The notes: generated by a model from the letters alone, not told the origin. Counted from the first letter of the stretch, positions 29,058 to 38,543 are shown. The stretch is 64,000 bases of DNA from an uncultured Lachnospiraceae bacterium (GCA_937920345.1 CALGVA010000017.1:62001-126000), one strand, 5' to 3'. Made by a program: numbers and translations.

Positions 29058-30383
29058 ATGAATAAAGACTTGACCGTGGGAAAACCGGAAGCCGTACTTT
29101 GGCAGTTCTGCCTGCCGCTGTTTGGAAGCATTATTTTTCAGCAGTTATACAATATTGCAGACAGCCTGGTCGCCGGCAAGTTCATCGGTGAAAATGCGCT
29201 GGCCGCAGTGGGTAACAGCTACGAGGTCACATTGATCTTCATCGCTTTTGCCTTCGGATGCAATATCGGCTGTTCTGTCATCGTGTCAAGGCTGTTCGGC
29301 TCCAGGAAATATGAAGAAATGAAAACCTCTGTCTATACGACCATGATCTCCAGCGCAGTTCTGTGCGCCGTCCTGATGATTTTCGGTCTGGTCTGCTCCG
29401 ATGCACTTCTCGGACTGATCCATACGCCATCCGAGATTCTTGCCGATTCCAGACTGTATCTGCAGATCTACATATGGGGCCTGCCGTTCCTTTTCTTCTA
29501 TAATATAGCGACGGGAATCTTCTCCGCGCTGGGTGATTCCAGGACGCCTTTTGTCTTTCTGGCATTCTCCTCTACGGCAAACATTCTGGTCGATATCCTG
29601 TTCGTGGCTGCCCTCGACATGGGCGTGGCCGGCGTGGCGTGGGCAACTTTCCTCTGTCAGGGCGTAAGCTGTGTGCTGGCAGTCGTCGTCGTGTTAAAAC
29701 GGCTTGCGGCGATCCGCACGGACGCCCCCGCCCTGTTATATTCCTTCGATCTGTTTCGCAAGATCGCAGTGATCGCCGTGCCCAGTATCCTGCAGCAGAG
29801 CTTTATTTCCATCGGCAATATCATCATCCAGAGCGTAATCAACGATTGTGGTGTGGAGGTGACCGCCGGATACGCCGCGGCGATCAAACTGAACAATCTG
29901 GTGATCACTTCCTTCACCACACTGGCTAACGGACTGTCCAACTATACGGCACAGAACATTGGCGCCGGTATACTGCCGCGTATAAAGGACGGCTTCAAAG
30001 CGGGCGTTAAGATGGTGTGGCTGCTCTGCGTTCCTCTGGTGGCGCTGTATCTGATTGCGGCAAAAACACTTGTGACCTTCTTTATCAATGAGCCGTCTGC
30101 GCTTGCGCTTGCATCCGGTATGCGTTTTCTCTATATCGTGGCGCCCTTCTATTTCATCGTCTCCGTCAAGCTGGTAGCCGACGGCATTCTGCGCGGCGCC
30201 GGTCTGATGAAATACTTTATGACCGCAACCTTCACCGACCTGATCTTACGTGTGGCGCTGGCCAGAATACTTGCCGGGCAGGCAGGCTATACCGGTATCT
30301 GGTGCGCATGGCCCATCGGCTGGACGATCGCTACGGCGCTCTCCATCACTTTTTACCGGAAAGGACCATGGAAGAGCGCTTAA
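29058..30383 (+). CDS. MATE-family multidrug/Na+ efflux transporter
   Basis: 441 residues with twelve predicted membrane helices. The N-terminus has the MATE pattern PEAVLWQFCLPLFGSIIFQQLYNIADSLVAGKFIGENALAAVG, with the halves repeating around residue 240 (IAVPSILQQSFISIGNIIIQSV). MATE proteins export cationic drugs or metabolites in exchange for Na+ or H+. AAGGAA lies 9 bases before the ATG. The last four bases overlap the end of the convergent thioesterase gene. This is the last clear chromosomal plus-strand gene in the window. Confidence 0.95.
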   Translation: MNKDLTVGKPEAVLWQFCLPLFGSIIFQQLYNIADSLVAGKFIGENALAAVGNSYEVTLIFIAFAFGCNIGCSVIVSRLFGSRKYEEMKTSVYTTMISSAVLCAVLMIFGLVCSDALLGLIHTPSEILADSRLYLQIYIWGLPFLFFYNIATGIFSALGDSRTPFVFLAFSSTANILVDILFVAALDMGVAGVAWATFLCQGVSCVLAVVVVLKRLAAIRTDAPALLYSFDLFRKIAVIAVPSILQQSFISIGNIIIQSVINDCGVEVTAGYAAAIKLNNLVITSFTTLANGLSNYTAQNIGAGILPRIKDGFKAGVKMVWLLCVPLVALYLIAAKTLVTFFINEPSALALASGMRFLYIVAPFYFIVSVKLVADGILRGAGLMKYFMTATFTDLILRVALARILAGQAGYTGIWCAWPIGWTIATALSITFYRKGPWKSA

Positions 30384-30847
30384 AATCCTTCTTCCCGCCG
30401 CTGTTTGCGCATTTCCCTTCTCCTGATCCCGGCTTCCCACTCCGCCCTCTCAGCCTCCGTCTCTATCAAAAGCCCGGGCACCTCTGTGGGATGACCATCC
30501 GAGTCAACAGCAACCAGCGTCAGGTAGGCTCTGTTGATGGGTCTTCTGGTTCCGTCAAGACTTTCCACATAAGTGTCTACCCGCACTTCCATGGAAGTCT
30601 TACCCACAAACGTTACTCTCCCGATCAGCACAATCAGATCTTTCAGATAAGCGCCCCGCATGAACCGCAGGTTGTCCACCGACGCCGTGATCACATCGCA
30701 CTGCGCATGCCTGATACCGACAAGCCCTGCCAGTTCGTCGATCCACTCCATCAGTTTGCCGCCGAACAGCCTTCCGGCGCCGTTTAAGTACTCCGGGCGC
30801 ACCTGGTAGATCTGTTCTATTCTGGATTCTGAGACTGATTTATGCAT
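30380..30847 (-). CDS. Acyl-CoA thioesterase, hotdog fold (YciA/BFIT type)
   Basis: 155 residues: a single hotdog domain with NGAGRLFGGKLMEWIDELAGLVG (hotdog helix), CDVITASVDNLRF, and VTFVGKTSMEVRVDTYVES as the pairing strands. Enzymes of this type hydrolyse acyl-CoA thioesters, often of medium chain length. The C-terminal tail is Arg/Glu-rich and helical. The gene converges with the MATE gene, overlapping by 4 bases. It is the last chromosomal-looking gene before the recombinase region. Confidence 0.85.
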   Translation of the reverse strand: MHKSVSESRIEQIYQVRPEYLNGAGRLFGGKLMEWIDELAGLVGIRHAQCDVITASVDNLRFMRGAYLKDLIVLIGRVTFVGKTSMEVRVDTYVESLDGTRRPINRAYLTLVAVDSDGHPTEVPGLLIETEAERAEWEAGIRRREMRKQRREEGF

Positions 30848-31031
30848 GGTGTTTCGTCCTTTCTTAATATAGATTCAGTGAATCTGGATTCAATAAGAAT
30901 CATATACATTCATCATTAATATGCCCGCAGCTCTGTAAAGCGGTTTGAGCCTATCGACTGTAGTAGCAATTTTCTTGAATGCATCCCTGATTTTCAAAAA
31001 TCCATCATCTTATGGTATACAGTCAGTCGCT

Positions 31032-32714
31032 TCACTTTTCTACAAGCTGCAGCTTTATGATGGTCTCCACGTACTTATTATCTTCCAAACTCAAATTCAT
31101 ATCTTCCTCAATAATCGGAAAACTAAATTTAATAGACTTCAACCACTGTCCATTCGGTTTTCTTTCCTCATATATCTGTATTTCGGAAATCAATGCTTCC
31201 ATAAGCTGTCTGCGTTCTATTTCATTCATCACGGCATACAGCTTTTCAAAATAAATCAATACCTTATAGATATTATCTCCCGTCAATTTCTCAGCTTCAA
31301 CTGCCTGCTTCTTTGCCCTTGTTTCAATAAGCTGTGTTTCCACATTCTCTATTTTATCATACATTCGATAGAGCCTATCATCAAGGTCTGCTTTCCGTTT
31401 GATATAATGTCTGTCATCTGGATCAAGAGAATCAATTTCCTCCGCCAGCTTTAGCTTGACGGCATAATACTGCCGCAACTGCTTTTCATATGACGCAAGC
31501 TCTGTGTCTATTGCGGCAGTATCCAATTTGCTGTTGATCTTCTCCTGCATCATTTCCGCAAACTTAGGATTGCCAACTAACTTAACGATGACTTCCGCCA
31601 CCGCATCATCTAACAGTTCCTCTCTGATCTGCTTTTTATAATCACACTTATGTCCGCGCGTCATGGTACGATGCTTACAGCCATAGTAATAAAAGTCCTT
31701 GTATTTCGTTCCATCCTTTTTGCGCTTGATACTCTTATTCCCATACATACCCGCTCCGCATATCGGACATCTGACAATTCCCGAAAGAAGGTGTGTTTTC
31801 GTGTCTTTGCCTCGATTCACATGTTCATATTTCTTTGCCTGCGAGATAAGTTTTACCTGTGCAGCCTGCCAGACATCTTCCGCAATAATAGCTTCATGCA
31901 AACCGTCTACCAGAATATAATTATCCTGCTCCACAAGATGATACTCGTTTCGTGTTCCATGGACTTTTTCTGTCCTTCTTCGCCCATAAGCACTTTTACC
32001 GCAATATACCGGATTTTTCAGAATAAGGCGCACTAAATGCGCATCAAAAAGAGGATTTTTCCCGTTCTGCCGCTGTATTTTATGAATACCATGATTTTCA
32101 AGGTATTTTGCTACTCCATTAGCGCCAATATCCGTATGTACATACTGGTCAAAGATTACTCTGATCGCTTCTGTTTCTTCCTCGTTAATCTGAAGTTTAC
32201 AGTCTATCAACTGATAATCATATGGCGCAAACCCGCCGTTCCATTTTCCCTCACGGGCTTTCTGAATACGCCCCTCCATCATTTGGACACGGATATTTTC
32301 CCGCTCAATCTCGGCAACTGCCGACAGAACAGAAATCATCAGTTTTCCGGTATCCTCGGAAGAATCAATTCCATCTTCCACGCAGATCAGATTTACTCCG
32401 AAATCCTGCATAACTTGCAATGTAGAAAGTACGTCTGCCGCATTTCTGCCAAATCGAGATAACTTAAAAACAAGGACAAAGGAAACGCCGTCTTTTCCCG
32501 ACTTGATGTCCTCCATCATGCAGTCAAATTCTAATCGTCCTTCTATGGACTTGCTGGATTTACCGGCGTCCTCGTATGTACCGACAATTTCATAATCATT
32601 AAAATCAGCAAATGCTTTCATTCTGGCTTTCTGTGCATCTAAGGAATAACCATCTGTCTGCATGGCTGTAGATACTCTTGTATATGTGTAAACCTTTATT
32701 CTTCCTCTGTGCAT
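31032..32714 (-). CDS. Large serine recombinase 1
   Basis: 560 residues. The resolvase catalytic domain (~1-150) has the nucleophile in YTRVSTAMQTDGYSLDAQ, the KLSRFGRNAADVL and ISVLSAVAEIEREN motifs. The recombinase domain (YLENHGIHKI, NPVYCGKSAYGRRR) and a zinc ribbon (CPICGAGMYG…CKHR…CDYK) follow, with a long coiled coil near residues 390-480. Large serine integrases insert or excise phages and conjugative or mobilisable elements at short att sites. GGAG is 6 bases before the ATG. It is clearly related to the recombinase at 35.3-37.0 kb. It lies at the chromosome/element junction, its stop 185 bases from the thioesterase start. Confidence 0.92.
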   Translation of the reverse strand: MHRGRIKVYTYTRVSTAMQTDGYSLDAQKARMKAFADFNDYEIVGTYEDAGKSSKSIEGRLEFDCMMEDIKSGKDGVSFVLVFKLSRFGRNAADVLSTLQVMQDFGVNLICVEDGIDSSEDTGKLMISVLSAVAEIERENIRVQMMEGRIQKAREGKWNGGFAPYDYQLIDCKLQINEEETEAIRVIFDQYVHTDIGANGVAKYLENHGIHKIQRQNGKNPLFDAHLVRLILKNPVYCGKSAYGRRRTEKVHGTRNEYHLVEQDNYILVDGLHEAIIAEDVWQAAQVKLISQAKKYEHVNRGKDTKTHLLSGIVRCPICGAGMYGNKSIKRKKDGTKYKDFYYYGCKHRTMTRGHKCDYKKQIREELLDDAVAEVIVKLVGNPKFAEMMQEKINSKLDTAAIDTELASYEKQLRQYYAVKLKLAEEIDSLDPDDRHYIKRKADLDDRLYRMYDKIENVETQLIETRAKKQAVEAEKLTGDNIYKVLIYFEKLYAVMNEIERRQLMEALISEIQIYEERKPNGQWLKSIKFSFPIIEEDMNLSLEDNKYVETIIKLQLVEK

Positions 32715-32788
32715 ATATTCTCCATTTGTGCAACGCCCGCTGCACTTTTACATTTTGATAACCACATTCTTTTATAAATCTACAAGTT

Positions 32789-33784
32789 TTATTCTTTATC
32801 CGCCTTTTTACCCAGTATTTTTATCGAGTTCAAATAATCTTGTTCCACATCACTTAAAGTACGCTGTTTATATTTCTTATATTCTCCGGTTGCTTTTTCC
32901 ACCGCCTGCTTATGCGTCACACTCCCATTTCCCGGCAATAACTGTTCGCCGCTCATTGTTAGAATCCGGTCTAAGTGTTTCGCCCAATCTTTCATGGTCA
33001 TAGCCTGTCCCCGCTCTGCCTGACGTTCTGCAAAATCCAAATATCCCGACACAAGCTGCCCCATTGCACGAAGTTCTTTTTCATTCAGATAGTTCTTGGC
33101 AATGACAGCCTCCCGCAACGTCGGCTGGTTTCCTGCGAACGTGGTAAGCCCCATAAATTCCTTTTCCGCATCCGCCCTTGTATAAATAACTTCCGCCGCC
33201 GTCTGCCCATGAATGGCATAATGAATTTTGTTCTGAACCTTCTGAAAAAACTGAATGGATATTTCCGCTTTTGGATCATAGTCAATACTGGTAGCGTAAA
33301 TCTCCAATACCTGCCTGTAAAATACTTTTTCAGATGCACGAATGTCTCTGATCCGTTCGAGCAGTTCCTTAAAGTATCCACCGCCGCCTAAATCTTTCAG
33401 ACGTTCATCGTCCAATGCAAAGCCTTTACGCATATACTCTTTCAAGATTCCGGTTGCCCATATTCTGAACTGTGTGCCGCGTTTTGATTTCACACGGTAG
33501 CCGACAGAGATGATTACATCGAGATTATAAAATTCTACAGGCTTATCGGAATTTGCAATGTGCAAAATTTGCACATTACCTTCTCTGGAAAGCTCTCCTT
33601 CTTTAAATATATTTTTTATGTGTTTTGAAATTACAGAGCGATCTCTCTGAAATAACTCCGCCATCTGCGCCTTTGACAACCAGACTGTATCGCCATCGAA
33701 GATGGTTTCAATCTTTGATAAGCCGTCTTCTGTTGTATAAATTATCATATTTGATTTTCCAATTTCTTCTTCTCTATAATCCAT
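32789..33784 (-). CDS. RhuM-family (virulence-associated) protein
   Basis: RhuM-family proteins are common on islands and prophages. Some are linked to Fic or toxin-antitoxin-like roles, but the biochemistry is unsettled. This copy shows the typical N-terminus: DGDTVWLSKAQMAELFQRDRSVISKHIKNIF, a DNA-binding-like segment, then EFYNLDVIISVGYRVKSKRGTQFRIWAT, and the C-terminal HGQTAAEVIYTRADAEKEFMGLT. I use the ATG at 33784 (GAGGTG just upstream), giving 331 residues. A longer in-frame start at 33928 would run over the end of a separate small gene. It is in the same direction as serine recombinase 1, 74 bases upstream of it. Confidence 0.85.
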   Translation of the reverse strand: MDYREEEIGKSNMIIYTTEDGLSKIETIFDGDTVWLSKAQMAELFQRDRSVISKHIKNIFKEGELSREGNVQILHIANSDKPVEFYNLDVIISVGYRVKSKRGTQFRIWATGILKEYMRKGFALDDERLKDLGGGGYFKELLERIRDIRASEKVFYRQVLEIYATSIDYDPKAEISIQFFQKVQNKIHYAIHGQTAAEVIYTRADAEKEFMGLTTFAGNQPTLREAVIAKNYLNEKELRAMGQLVSGYLDFAERQAERGQAMTMKDWAKHLDRILTMSGEQLLPGNGSVTHKQAVEKATGEYKKYKQRTLSDVEQDYLNSIKILGKKADKE

Positions 33785-33881
33785 AGTCACCTCGTTATTT
33801 GGTATTTTCTCCAACAATAGTTTGGACACTCTTATCATGTTTATTATATCTTTTGTGACCATTACTAGCAAGATGCATCCT

Positions 33882-34034
33882 TCAATTTTTTGACAATTCT
33901 TCTGCTTTATTTCTATTGTCTTTCGCATGATTATCTCCTGCTATATCAGGTAAATTTTCTATATCTAAATCTGACGCATATTTTTCAATCAAATTTGCTA
34001 ACGTATCCGCCAATCCGCTCCACTCATCAATCAT
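33882..34034 (-). CDS. Small acidic protein (50 aa)
   Basis: An ATG at 34034 follows GGAGGAAG by 7 bases, an excellent initiation site, and encodes 50 residues starting MIDEWSGLADTLANLIEKYA, ending Asn/Lys-rich. It is acidic, helical, and has no membrane segment. Small proteins of this look are common on clostridial integrative elements beside recombinase genes, but I do not know the function. It precedes the RhuM-like gene by 97 bases in the same direction. Confidence 0.55.
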   Translation of the reverse strand: MIDEWSGLADTLANLIEKYASDLDIENLPDIAGDNHAKDNRNKAEELSKN

Positions 34035-34049
34035 AAGCACTTCCTCCAT

Positions 34050-34560
34050 ATGAACGCAAAAAAGGACAGCTACAAACTATTACGTTCATAACTGCCCTTA
34101 CGCTGTTTTAACACTCAAGAACTCAAATTCCCTGTCAATCTTTCCTGTTTTTTAATCTATAAGACTACATACAAGTGACAGGTCATTACGCTGCCCACAT
34201 CGGAATCGCACCGTCATTTTATGACTAAATTTCAACCAGAAATCCAGAAGTATCATTATCACGGATATGCCTCATCGCCCCGCACAACTGCTGTGCATTT
34301 TGTCAGGTTTTTATCGCTCAATACCTTTGCTTCAATAGATTATTTCCATTCCCTCACGTTTACCCCGAACTGAATCAGGGCAGGCATATCGTGGCGCACC
34401 TACATAGTGGCTACACATATCCTCACGTTCTGTATGTATATTGCAATATTCAGTTTTCAAACAGGCTTTTACTTCATATGCCTTATAGATTATTGTATAT
34501 GGTAAATATGCAAAATTCTTACCTATTTGCAAAAACTTTTTCAAAATTTTTCTAGTTAGC
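34050..34560 (-). other. Gene-poor 510-base interval with remnant coding sequence and a hairpin
   Basis: No complete gene is convincing. On the minus strand, 34490-34332 encodes a Cys-containing segment ending VGAPRYACPDSVRGKREGMEIIY with no good start; it could be the 3' end of a gene cut by the IS200-type insertion. Further down, AAGGGCAG…CTGTCCTTTTTT (about 34066-34102) would form a terminator-like hairpin before the 50-aa gene. Confidence 0.35.
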
Positions 34561-35206
34561 AACCACCACTTCAAGTGGTGGTTTATTATTAGCCCTAATA
34601 AGGGCTGTTTGCGTGCTCGCCTGAAAGGCGGGTATCGCAAGCGTTGTTACTGGTCCTCTATAAAGAGGTACTTCTGTTTTCTTCTTTCCTCGACTCTTCT
34701 GAATGCTCTTGGATGTATTTCTTTATTGCATCTTCGGTTATATTACCGATTGTTGATACATAATATCCTCTCGCCCAGAATGACTTATCCCATTTACTTT
34801 GTAGCTCTGGATGCCTATCATAGATCATCAGCGTGCTTTTGCCTTTCAAATACCCCATGAAACTTGATATGCTCAGTTTTGGCGGTATTGCTACACTTAG
34901 ATGTATATGATCCTCACATACTGCTCCATCTATTATCTGCACATCCTTATACTTACACAATTTTGAGATAACTTCTCTTACATCATTTCTCAATTTCCCA
35001 TACAATACCTTCTTCCGATACTTTGGGATGAGTACTATATGGTACTGGCATTTCCAGCGTACATGTGATAGACTTTGATTGTCCATATGGACTGCCTCCT
35101 TTGTTTTGAGATTGGCTTGCGATACCTTTCTCATTCTAACATAGGAGGCTTTTTATTGTTATCTTACACGCTCCTGCTTACTCCATTCTCCCCAGCATAG
35201 CTGGGG
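34561..35206 (-). mobile_element. IS200-type insertion sequence
   Basis: A single Y1-transposase gene is flanked by subterminal palindromes, as in IS200 elements: upstream of tnpA CCCCAGC-ATA-GCTGGGG (35190-35206), downstream AACCACCACT-TCA-AGTGGTGGTT (34561-34583) and AGCCC…GGGCT (34591-34606). There are no terminal inverted repeats, as expected for this family. Exact cleavage sites are probably some bases outside these hairpins. No TnpB/accessory gene is present. Confidence 0.8.
34658..35086 (-). CDS. tnpA: IS200/IS605-family Y1 transposase TnpA
   Basis: 142 residues from the ATG at 35086, which is preceded by GGAGG at 8 bases. The start is MDNQSLSHVRWKCQYHIVLIPK. The HUH metal motif is HIH in CEDHIHLSVAIP. 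The catalytic Tyr lies in AIKKYIQEH near the C-terminus. Y1 transposases cut and rejoin single-stranded ends at hairpins, moving without target duplication. The protein looks intact. It sits between the two recombinase regions and appears to have inserted into element DNA. Confidence 0.92.
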   Translation of the reverse strand: MDNQSLSHVRWKCQYHIVLIPKYRKKVLYGKLRNDVREVISKLCKYKDVQIIDGAVCEDHIHLSVAIPPKLSISSFMGYLKGKSTLMIYDRHPELQSKWDKSFWARGYYVSTIGNITEDAIKKYIQEHSEESRKEENRSTSL

Positions 35207-35252
35207 GATTAGGACTTTCATTCAAATTCCTATTCGATTGTGAGGCTGAACC

Positions 35253-37025
35253 TTAAATGGTAGAATTCTTCCCTTCGCTCTTGATGCGATAGTAATCTGC
35301 CATCTCCACATCAAGCGTTATATAGGACTCTTTCTTCTTACTTTGGGTGTTGCTCAAGAGACACACCGTCTCAACGGTATTCCCATTTTCCCACGAAATC
35401 TTATCCACTTCTTCCCCATTTATGATTATAGGAAAGTTAAATGTGATATTTCTTATTGGATGCTCATATTTTGCCTGTTCTTCTTTTGGATATATCTGAA
35501 TTTCCTTGATAAATCCTTGAATCATGGTTTTCTTTTCTTCATCATTCAAGCGATCATACACCCTATCAAAATTAAGCAGCACCTTGTATACATTATCAAT
35601 CGTGATTGCACTCATCTCTATTGATTTGCGCTTTGCATAGGCTTCTTCAATCTTATCTTCCAACTCGTAGATTGTATCATATAAATTATCTAGTCTACGG
35701 TTCATATCCTGTAATTTTCGGTCACGATATTTAGAGTCTTCAGGAAGTGAATCTATATCGCTTTCAAGTCTGCGCTTATTGTTTTCTACTTGCCGTAAAT
35801 TTGATTCGTAATTTTTGATTTCCCTGTCAATCTCTGTAGTATCAATCTCCGTTCCAATTCTACTTTTAATTTCCTTTGCAAATTCTTCATTGGTCACAAG
35901 CTGTTTAATTGCCAATACTACATCTGGCTCAATGGATTCTTTCATTAATTGTGCGGAATAACTGCATGATACGCCCCTTTGTTGCCGCCTCCTGCTGCAC
36001 ACATAATAGAATCTTTCATTATATGTACCGTCTTTGTTAGTCCATGCGTTTTTATTTGTATACATAGGACTTCCGCAAATAGGACACTTTAATATTCCAG
36101 TCAATAAATGCGCCCGATCCCTACCTACCTTTGATGGTGCTTTAATTCCAGTAGCTTCACGTTTTACCTTTGCTTTATTCCAATCTTCTACACTGACAAT
36201 GGCTTCATGTTCTCCATCTACAAGAATATAGTTGTCCGTTCTTACTTGCTTATATTCATTCTTCGTGCCTTTTACTTTCTCTCTAATACGCCTACCATAT
36301 GCTAATTTACCGCAATAAACAGGATTGTCTATCAATTCCTTAACTGTTTTTGAACTCCACGCTGTAAGTGTTCCATTCTGCCTGACTTTCTTTTTAATCC
36401 CTTGTAAATTCAGATATTTTGCAACACCATTATATCCCATATCTGTGTTGACAAATTTATCAAATATAATTCTTATTACGTCTGCTTCATCTTCTGCAAT
36501 AAGCAGTTTATTATTTTCCAGTTTATACCCATATGGAGCAAAACCACCATTCCAGCCGCCCTGTCTTGCTTTTTCTCTACGTCCGTTCATGGTCTGCTCT
36601 ATAATATTCTCCCTTTCAATCTCCGCTACCGCTGACAATACAGATATAAGTAACCGTCCTGCGGTCATAGATGAATCAATACCCTCTTCAATACAAATAA
36701 GATTCACACCATAAGACTGTACATATTCTAGTGAACTAAGTATATCCGCTGCATTTCTGCCAAAACGTGATAATTTATACACAAGAATATAGTCGATCTC
36801 TAAACCTTGCGATATGTCATTGAGCATACGTTTAAAAGCCGGTCTACCCTCTATGGACTTACCAGACTTTCCGGCATCCTCATATGTATCTATAACAAGC
36901 ATCTCTTCTCTATCTGCATACCGCTTTAATCCATTGCTCTGTGCTTCTAGGGAATATCCGTCTATTTGCATTTCCGTTGATACTCTGGAATATAATATAC
37001 ACTTTTTTCCTTTTCTCGATTCCAT
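35253..37025 (-). CDS. Large serine recombinase 2, probable integrase of the AT-rich element
   Basis: 590 residues with the serine nucleophile in YSRVSTEMQIDGYSLEAQ, KLSRFGRNAADIL, LLISVLSAVAEIEREN. The recombinase domain (NGGFAPYGYKLENNKL, NPVYCGKLAYGRR), zinc ribbon (CPICGSPMYT…CSRRR…CSYS) and coiled coil (~395-460) follow. It parallels recombinase 1 domain by domain but with many substitutions. It is more AT-rich than recombinase 1, like the DNA to its right. An integrase gene typically lies at one end of its element, so an att site near 35.2 kb is plausible. AGGTG is 6 bases before the ATG. Confidence 0.92.
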   Translation of the reverse strand: MESRKGKKCILYSRVSTEMQIDGYSLEAQSNGLKRYADREEMLVIDTYEDAGKSGKSIEGRPAFKRMLNDISQGLEIDYILVYKLSRFGRNAADILSSLEYVQSYGVNLICIEEGIDSSMTAGRLLISVLSAVAEIERENIIEQTMNGRREKARQGGWNGGFAPYGYKLENNKLLIAEDEADVIRIIFDKFVNTDMGYNGVAKYLNLQGIKKKVRQNGTLTAWSSKTVKELIDNPVYCGKLAYGRRIREKVKGTKNEYKQVRTDNYILVDGEHEAIVSVEDWNKAKVKREATGIKAPSKVGRDRAHLLTGILKCPICGSPMYTNKNAWTNKDGTYNERFYYVCSRRRQQRGVSCSYSAQLMKESIEPDVVLAIKQLVTNEEFAKEIKSRIGTEIDTTEIDREIKNYESNLRQVENNKRRLESDIDSLPEDSKYRDRKLQDMNRRLDNLYDTIYELEDKIEEAYAKRKSIEMSAITIDNVYKVLLNFDRVYDRLNDEEKKTMIQGFIKEIQIYPKEEQAKYEHPIRNITFNFPIIINGEEVDKISWENGNTVETVCLLSNTQSKKKESYITLDVEMADYYRIKSEGKNSTI

Positions 37026-37117
37026 TGTAACACCTTCTTAATTTTCTCATAAATTAAAAACAACCAGTTTCAATTATACCATTTATCGGTACACTTTCCA
37101 ACTGGTTATCTTACCTA

Positions 37118-37285
37118 TTATCTATCTTCGTCTAATTTTTCATTAAGTCCATACTTTACAATAATATCCGTCATAAAATTCATAAAGCTATTATATTTTG
37201 TTTTTTCTTCTGCTCTTTCCTCTTCTGTTTTATCTATTTTAAGGAAACTTACATTTGCCATACCAATATCTTTTGCAATCGTCAT
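37118..37285 (-). CDS. Small charged protein (55 aa)
   Basis: Starts at ATG 37285 (MTIAKDIGMANVSFLKIDKTEEE), about 15 bases after GGAGTGG; an in-frame TTG at 37306 is an alternative. The sequence is charged and helical with Met/Phe-rich C-terminal half (NSFMNFMTDIIVKYG). No family is recognised. It is the first small gene after the integrase. Confidence 0.45.
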   Translation of the reverse strand: MTIAKDIGMANVSFLKIDKTEEERAEEKTKYNSFMNFMTDIIVKYGLNEKLDEDR

Positions 37286-37463
37286 TCCTATTAAAAACCA
37301 CTCCAATCATAATTTATTATAAAAGACGTATCTCGCTTAACGTCTATATTTTATATTCACTTTTCAAAATTCATCACATAAATTAGGTAGGACATGATTA
37401 AGTAACCATGTCCTCACCTCTACTAAATTAACAAGTTACTTTTTTGTAAAACGCTATATTAAA

Positions 37464-38090
37464 TTATTCATCCTTATCTACTATTCCAATAAGTTCAAGT
37501 AGTTCTCCAAGAGATTTTATTGCCATCCCCATACAAAATTGTGCTGCCTTTTCAAGTTTTGGTATCATTTTTTCAATTTCTTTTATATCCACACCACACA
37601 TTTCTTTCAATGGCACTTCGACACTACACCCATTACTTAAAGCATATACTGTACATGCTATTGCTTTTTCTATTGGAATGTCATATGTATCCATAACATT
37701 TTTCATACGGTCATATAAGTATTCTACTTTTGCTTTATCTTTGTATCCTAATCCTGTAAGCAATCCTACAAAAGTCTTTTTGTCCTGTTCTTCTTTTGTT
37801 AATGGGATGTTATTTTTATCGTCTAAAATATTTTTGCAGATATATGTAATATCTTTTACCTTAATAACCTCGCTTGAATAGCTTGTCTTACTTTTTGAAG
37901 TATCTATACAAATAGCTTTTTCTGGTTCTGCTGATTCATCTTCCCGATAAACACCAATACAAGTGATTTTCCCTACATATCTTTCCTTTTCTCCACGACA
38001 ACAAATAACATTATCACCTTCTACAAATGTATGTGTTCCATTTTCATCTGTAAATTTAATATTTGATCCAAGTTCAATATTGTATTCCAT
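37464..38090 (-). CDS. Unknown element protein (208 aa)
   Basis: GGAGGA is 7 bases before the ATG. The N-terminal ~90 residues look like a beta-rich SH3/KOW-like fold (VEGDNVICCRGEKERYVGKITCIGVY, a pattern of alternating strands). After a Lys/Asp-rich linker the C-terminal half is helical (YLYDRMKNVMDTYDIPIEKAIACTVYALSNG…LGELLELIGIV). No known family is recognised. It follows two small genes (47 aa and 94 aa) with 2-3-base gaps, so these form a phage-like late cluster of small genes. Confidence 0.6.
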   Translation of the reverse strand: MEYNIELGSNIKFTDENGTHTFVEGDNVICCRGEKERYVGKITCIGVYREDESAEPEKAICIDTSKSKTSYSSEVIKVKDITYICKNILDDKNNIPLTKEEQDKKTFVGLLTGLGYKDKAKVEYLYDRMKNVMDTYDIPIEKAIACTVYALSNGCSVEVPLKEMCGVDIKEIEKMIPKLEKAAQFCMGMAIKSLGELLELIGIVDKDE

Positions 38091-38092
38091 TA

Positions 38093-38236
38093 TTATCCTT
38101 CCTCCATATTTTCAATTTTTTCATTAATTTTTTTTACTACTTGATCTTTTGCTTCATTAACTATTGTTTTTATTGATTGAATTAGTAACCCTCCAATTCC
38201 TAATAATGTTAATAAATCTTTTGTCTTCTTGTTCAT
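38093..38236 (-). CDS. Very small protein (47 aa) in the small-gene cluster
   Basis: ATG at 38236 preceded by AAGGAGAAAG, stop at 38093, two bases before the next gene's ATG. The product begins MNKKTKDLLTLLGIGGLLIQSI and is amphipathic, with one short hydrophobic stretch (~8-21) and a Lys/Glu-rich tail. It could be a single-pass membrane or membrane-associated peptide. It sits beside a two-helix membrane protein. Function unknown. Confidence 0.6.
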   Translation of the reverse strand: MNKKTKDLLTLLGIGGLLIQSIKTIVNEAKDQVVKKINEKIENMEEG

Positions 38237-38239
38237 CTA

Positions 38240-38524
38240 TTACTTTCTCCTTTTCTCTTTATGATTTTTTCTTAAAATTCTGATTACAAATCTTATTTCA
38301 TCAAATAAATATGTCATAAATTTATTTATTAAATAAACAAGTACCAATGATAAAAACATCATTAATCCATTTGTAATCAATGGTTTAATTACAAATGAAT
38401 ACAATACAGAATACATGATAAAATAAATTGTAATATTTCTGATCCTGTAAAATTTATCATGAATTTCAACTGCTTTTTCTAAATTATTTCTATATTCTTC
38501 ATAGTCAAATTCTTTTTCATCCAT
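38240..38524 (-). CDS. Two-helix membrane protein (94 aa)
   Basis: Starts at the ATG at 38524 (GGGAGAAAATATA upstream). A charged N-terminal helix (DEKEFDYEEYRNNLEKAVEIHDKF) precedes two membrane helices (~35-53 and ~57-75) and a basic tail. The size and topology suit a holin-like or accessory membrane protein, but a holin call needs more than topology. Neighbouring genes are packed within a few bases on both sides. Confidence 0.6.
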   Translation of the reverse strand: MDEKEFDYEEYRNNLEKAVEIHDKFYRIRNITIYFIMYSVLYSFVIKPLITNGLMMFLSLVLVYLINKFMTYLFDEIRFVIRILRKNHKEKRRK

Positions 38525-38543
38525 TATATTTTCTCCCATAATT

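Noticed and set aside
30848..31031. attL for the element next to the thioesterase gene
   Set aside because: No tRNA and no visible repeat pair; the partner site is outside the window, so the site cannot be named.
33785..33928. N-terminal extension of the RhuM-like gene
   Set aside because: Overlaps the end of the 50-aa small gene, has no ribosome-binding site, and the family homology starts after 33784.
34332..34640. 102-codon frame across the IS200 end
   Set aside because: Runs through the IS hairpin; only the downstream part looks like a gene remnant.
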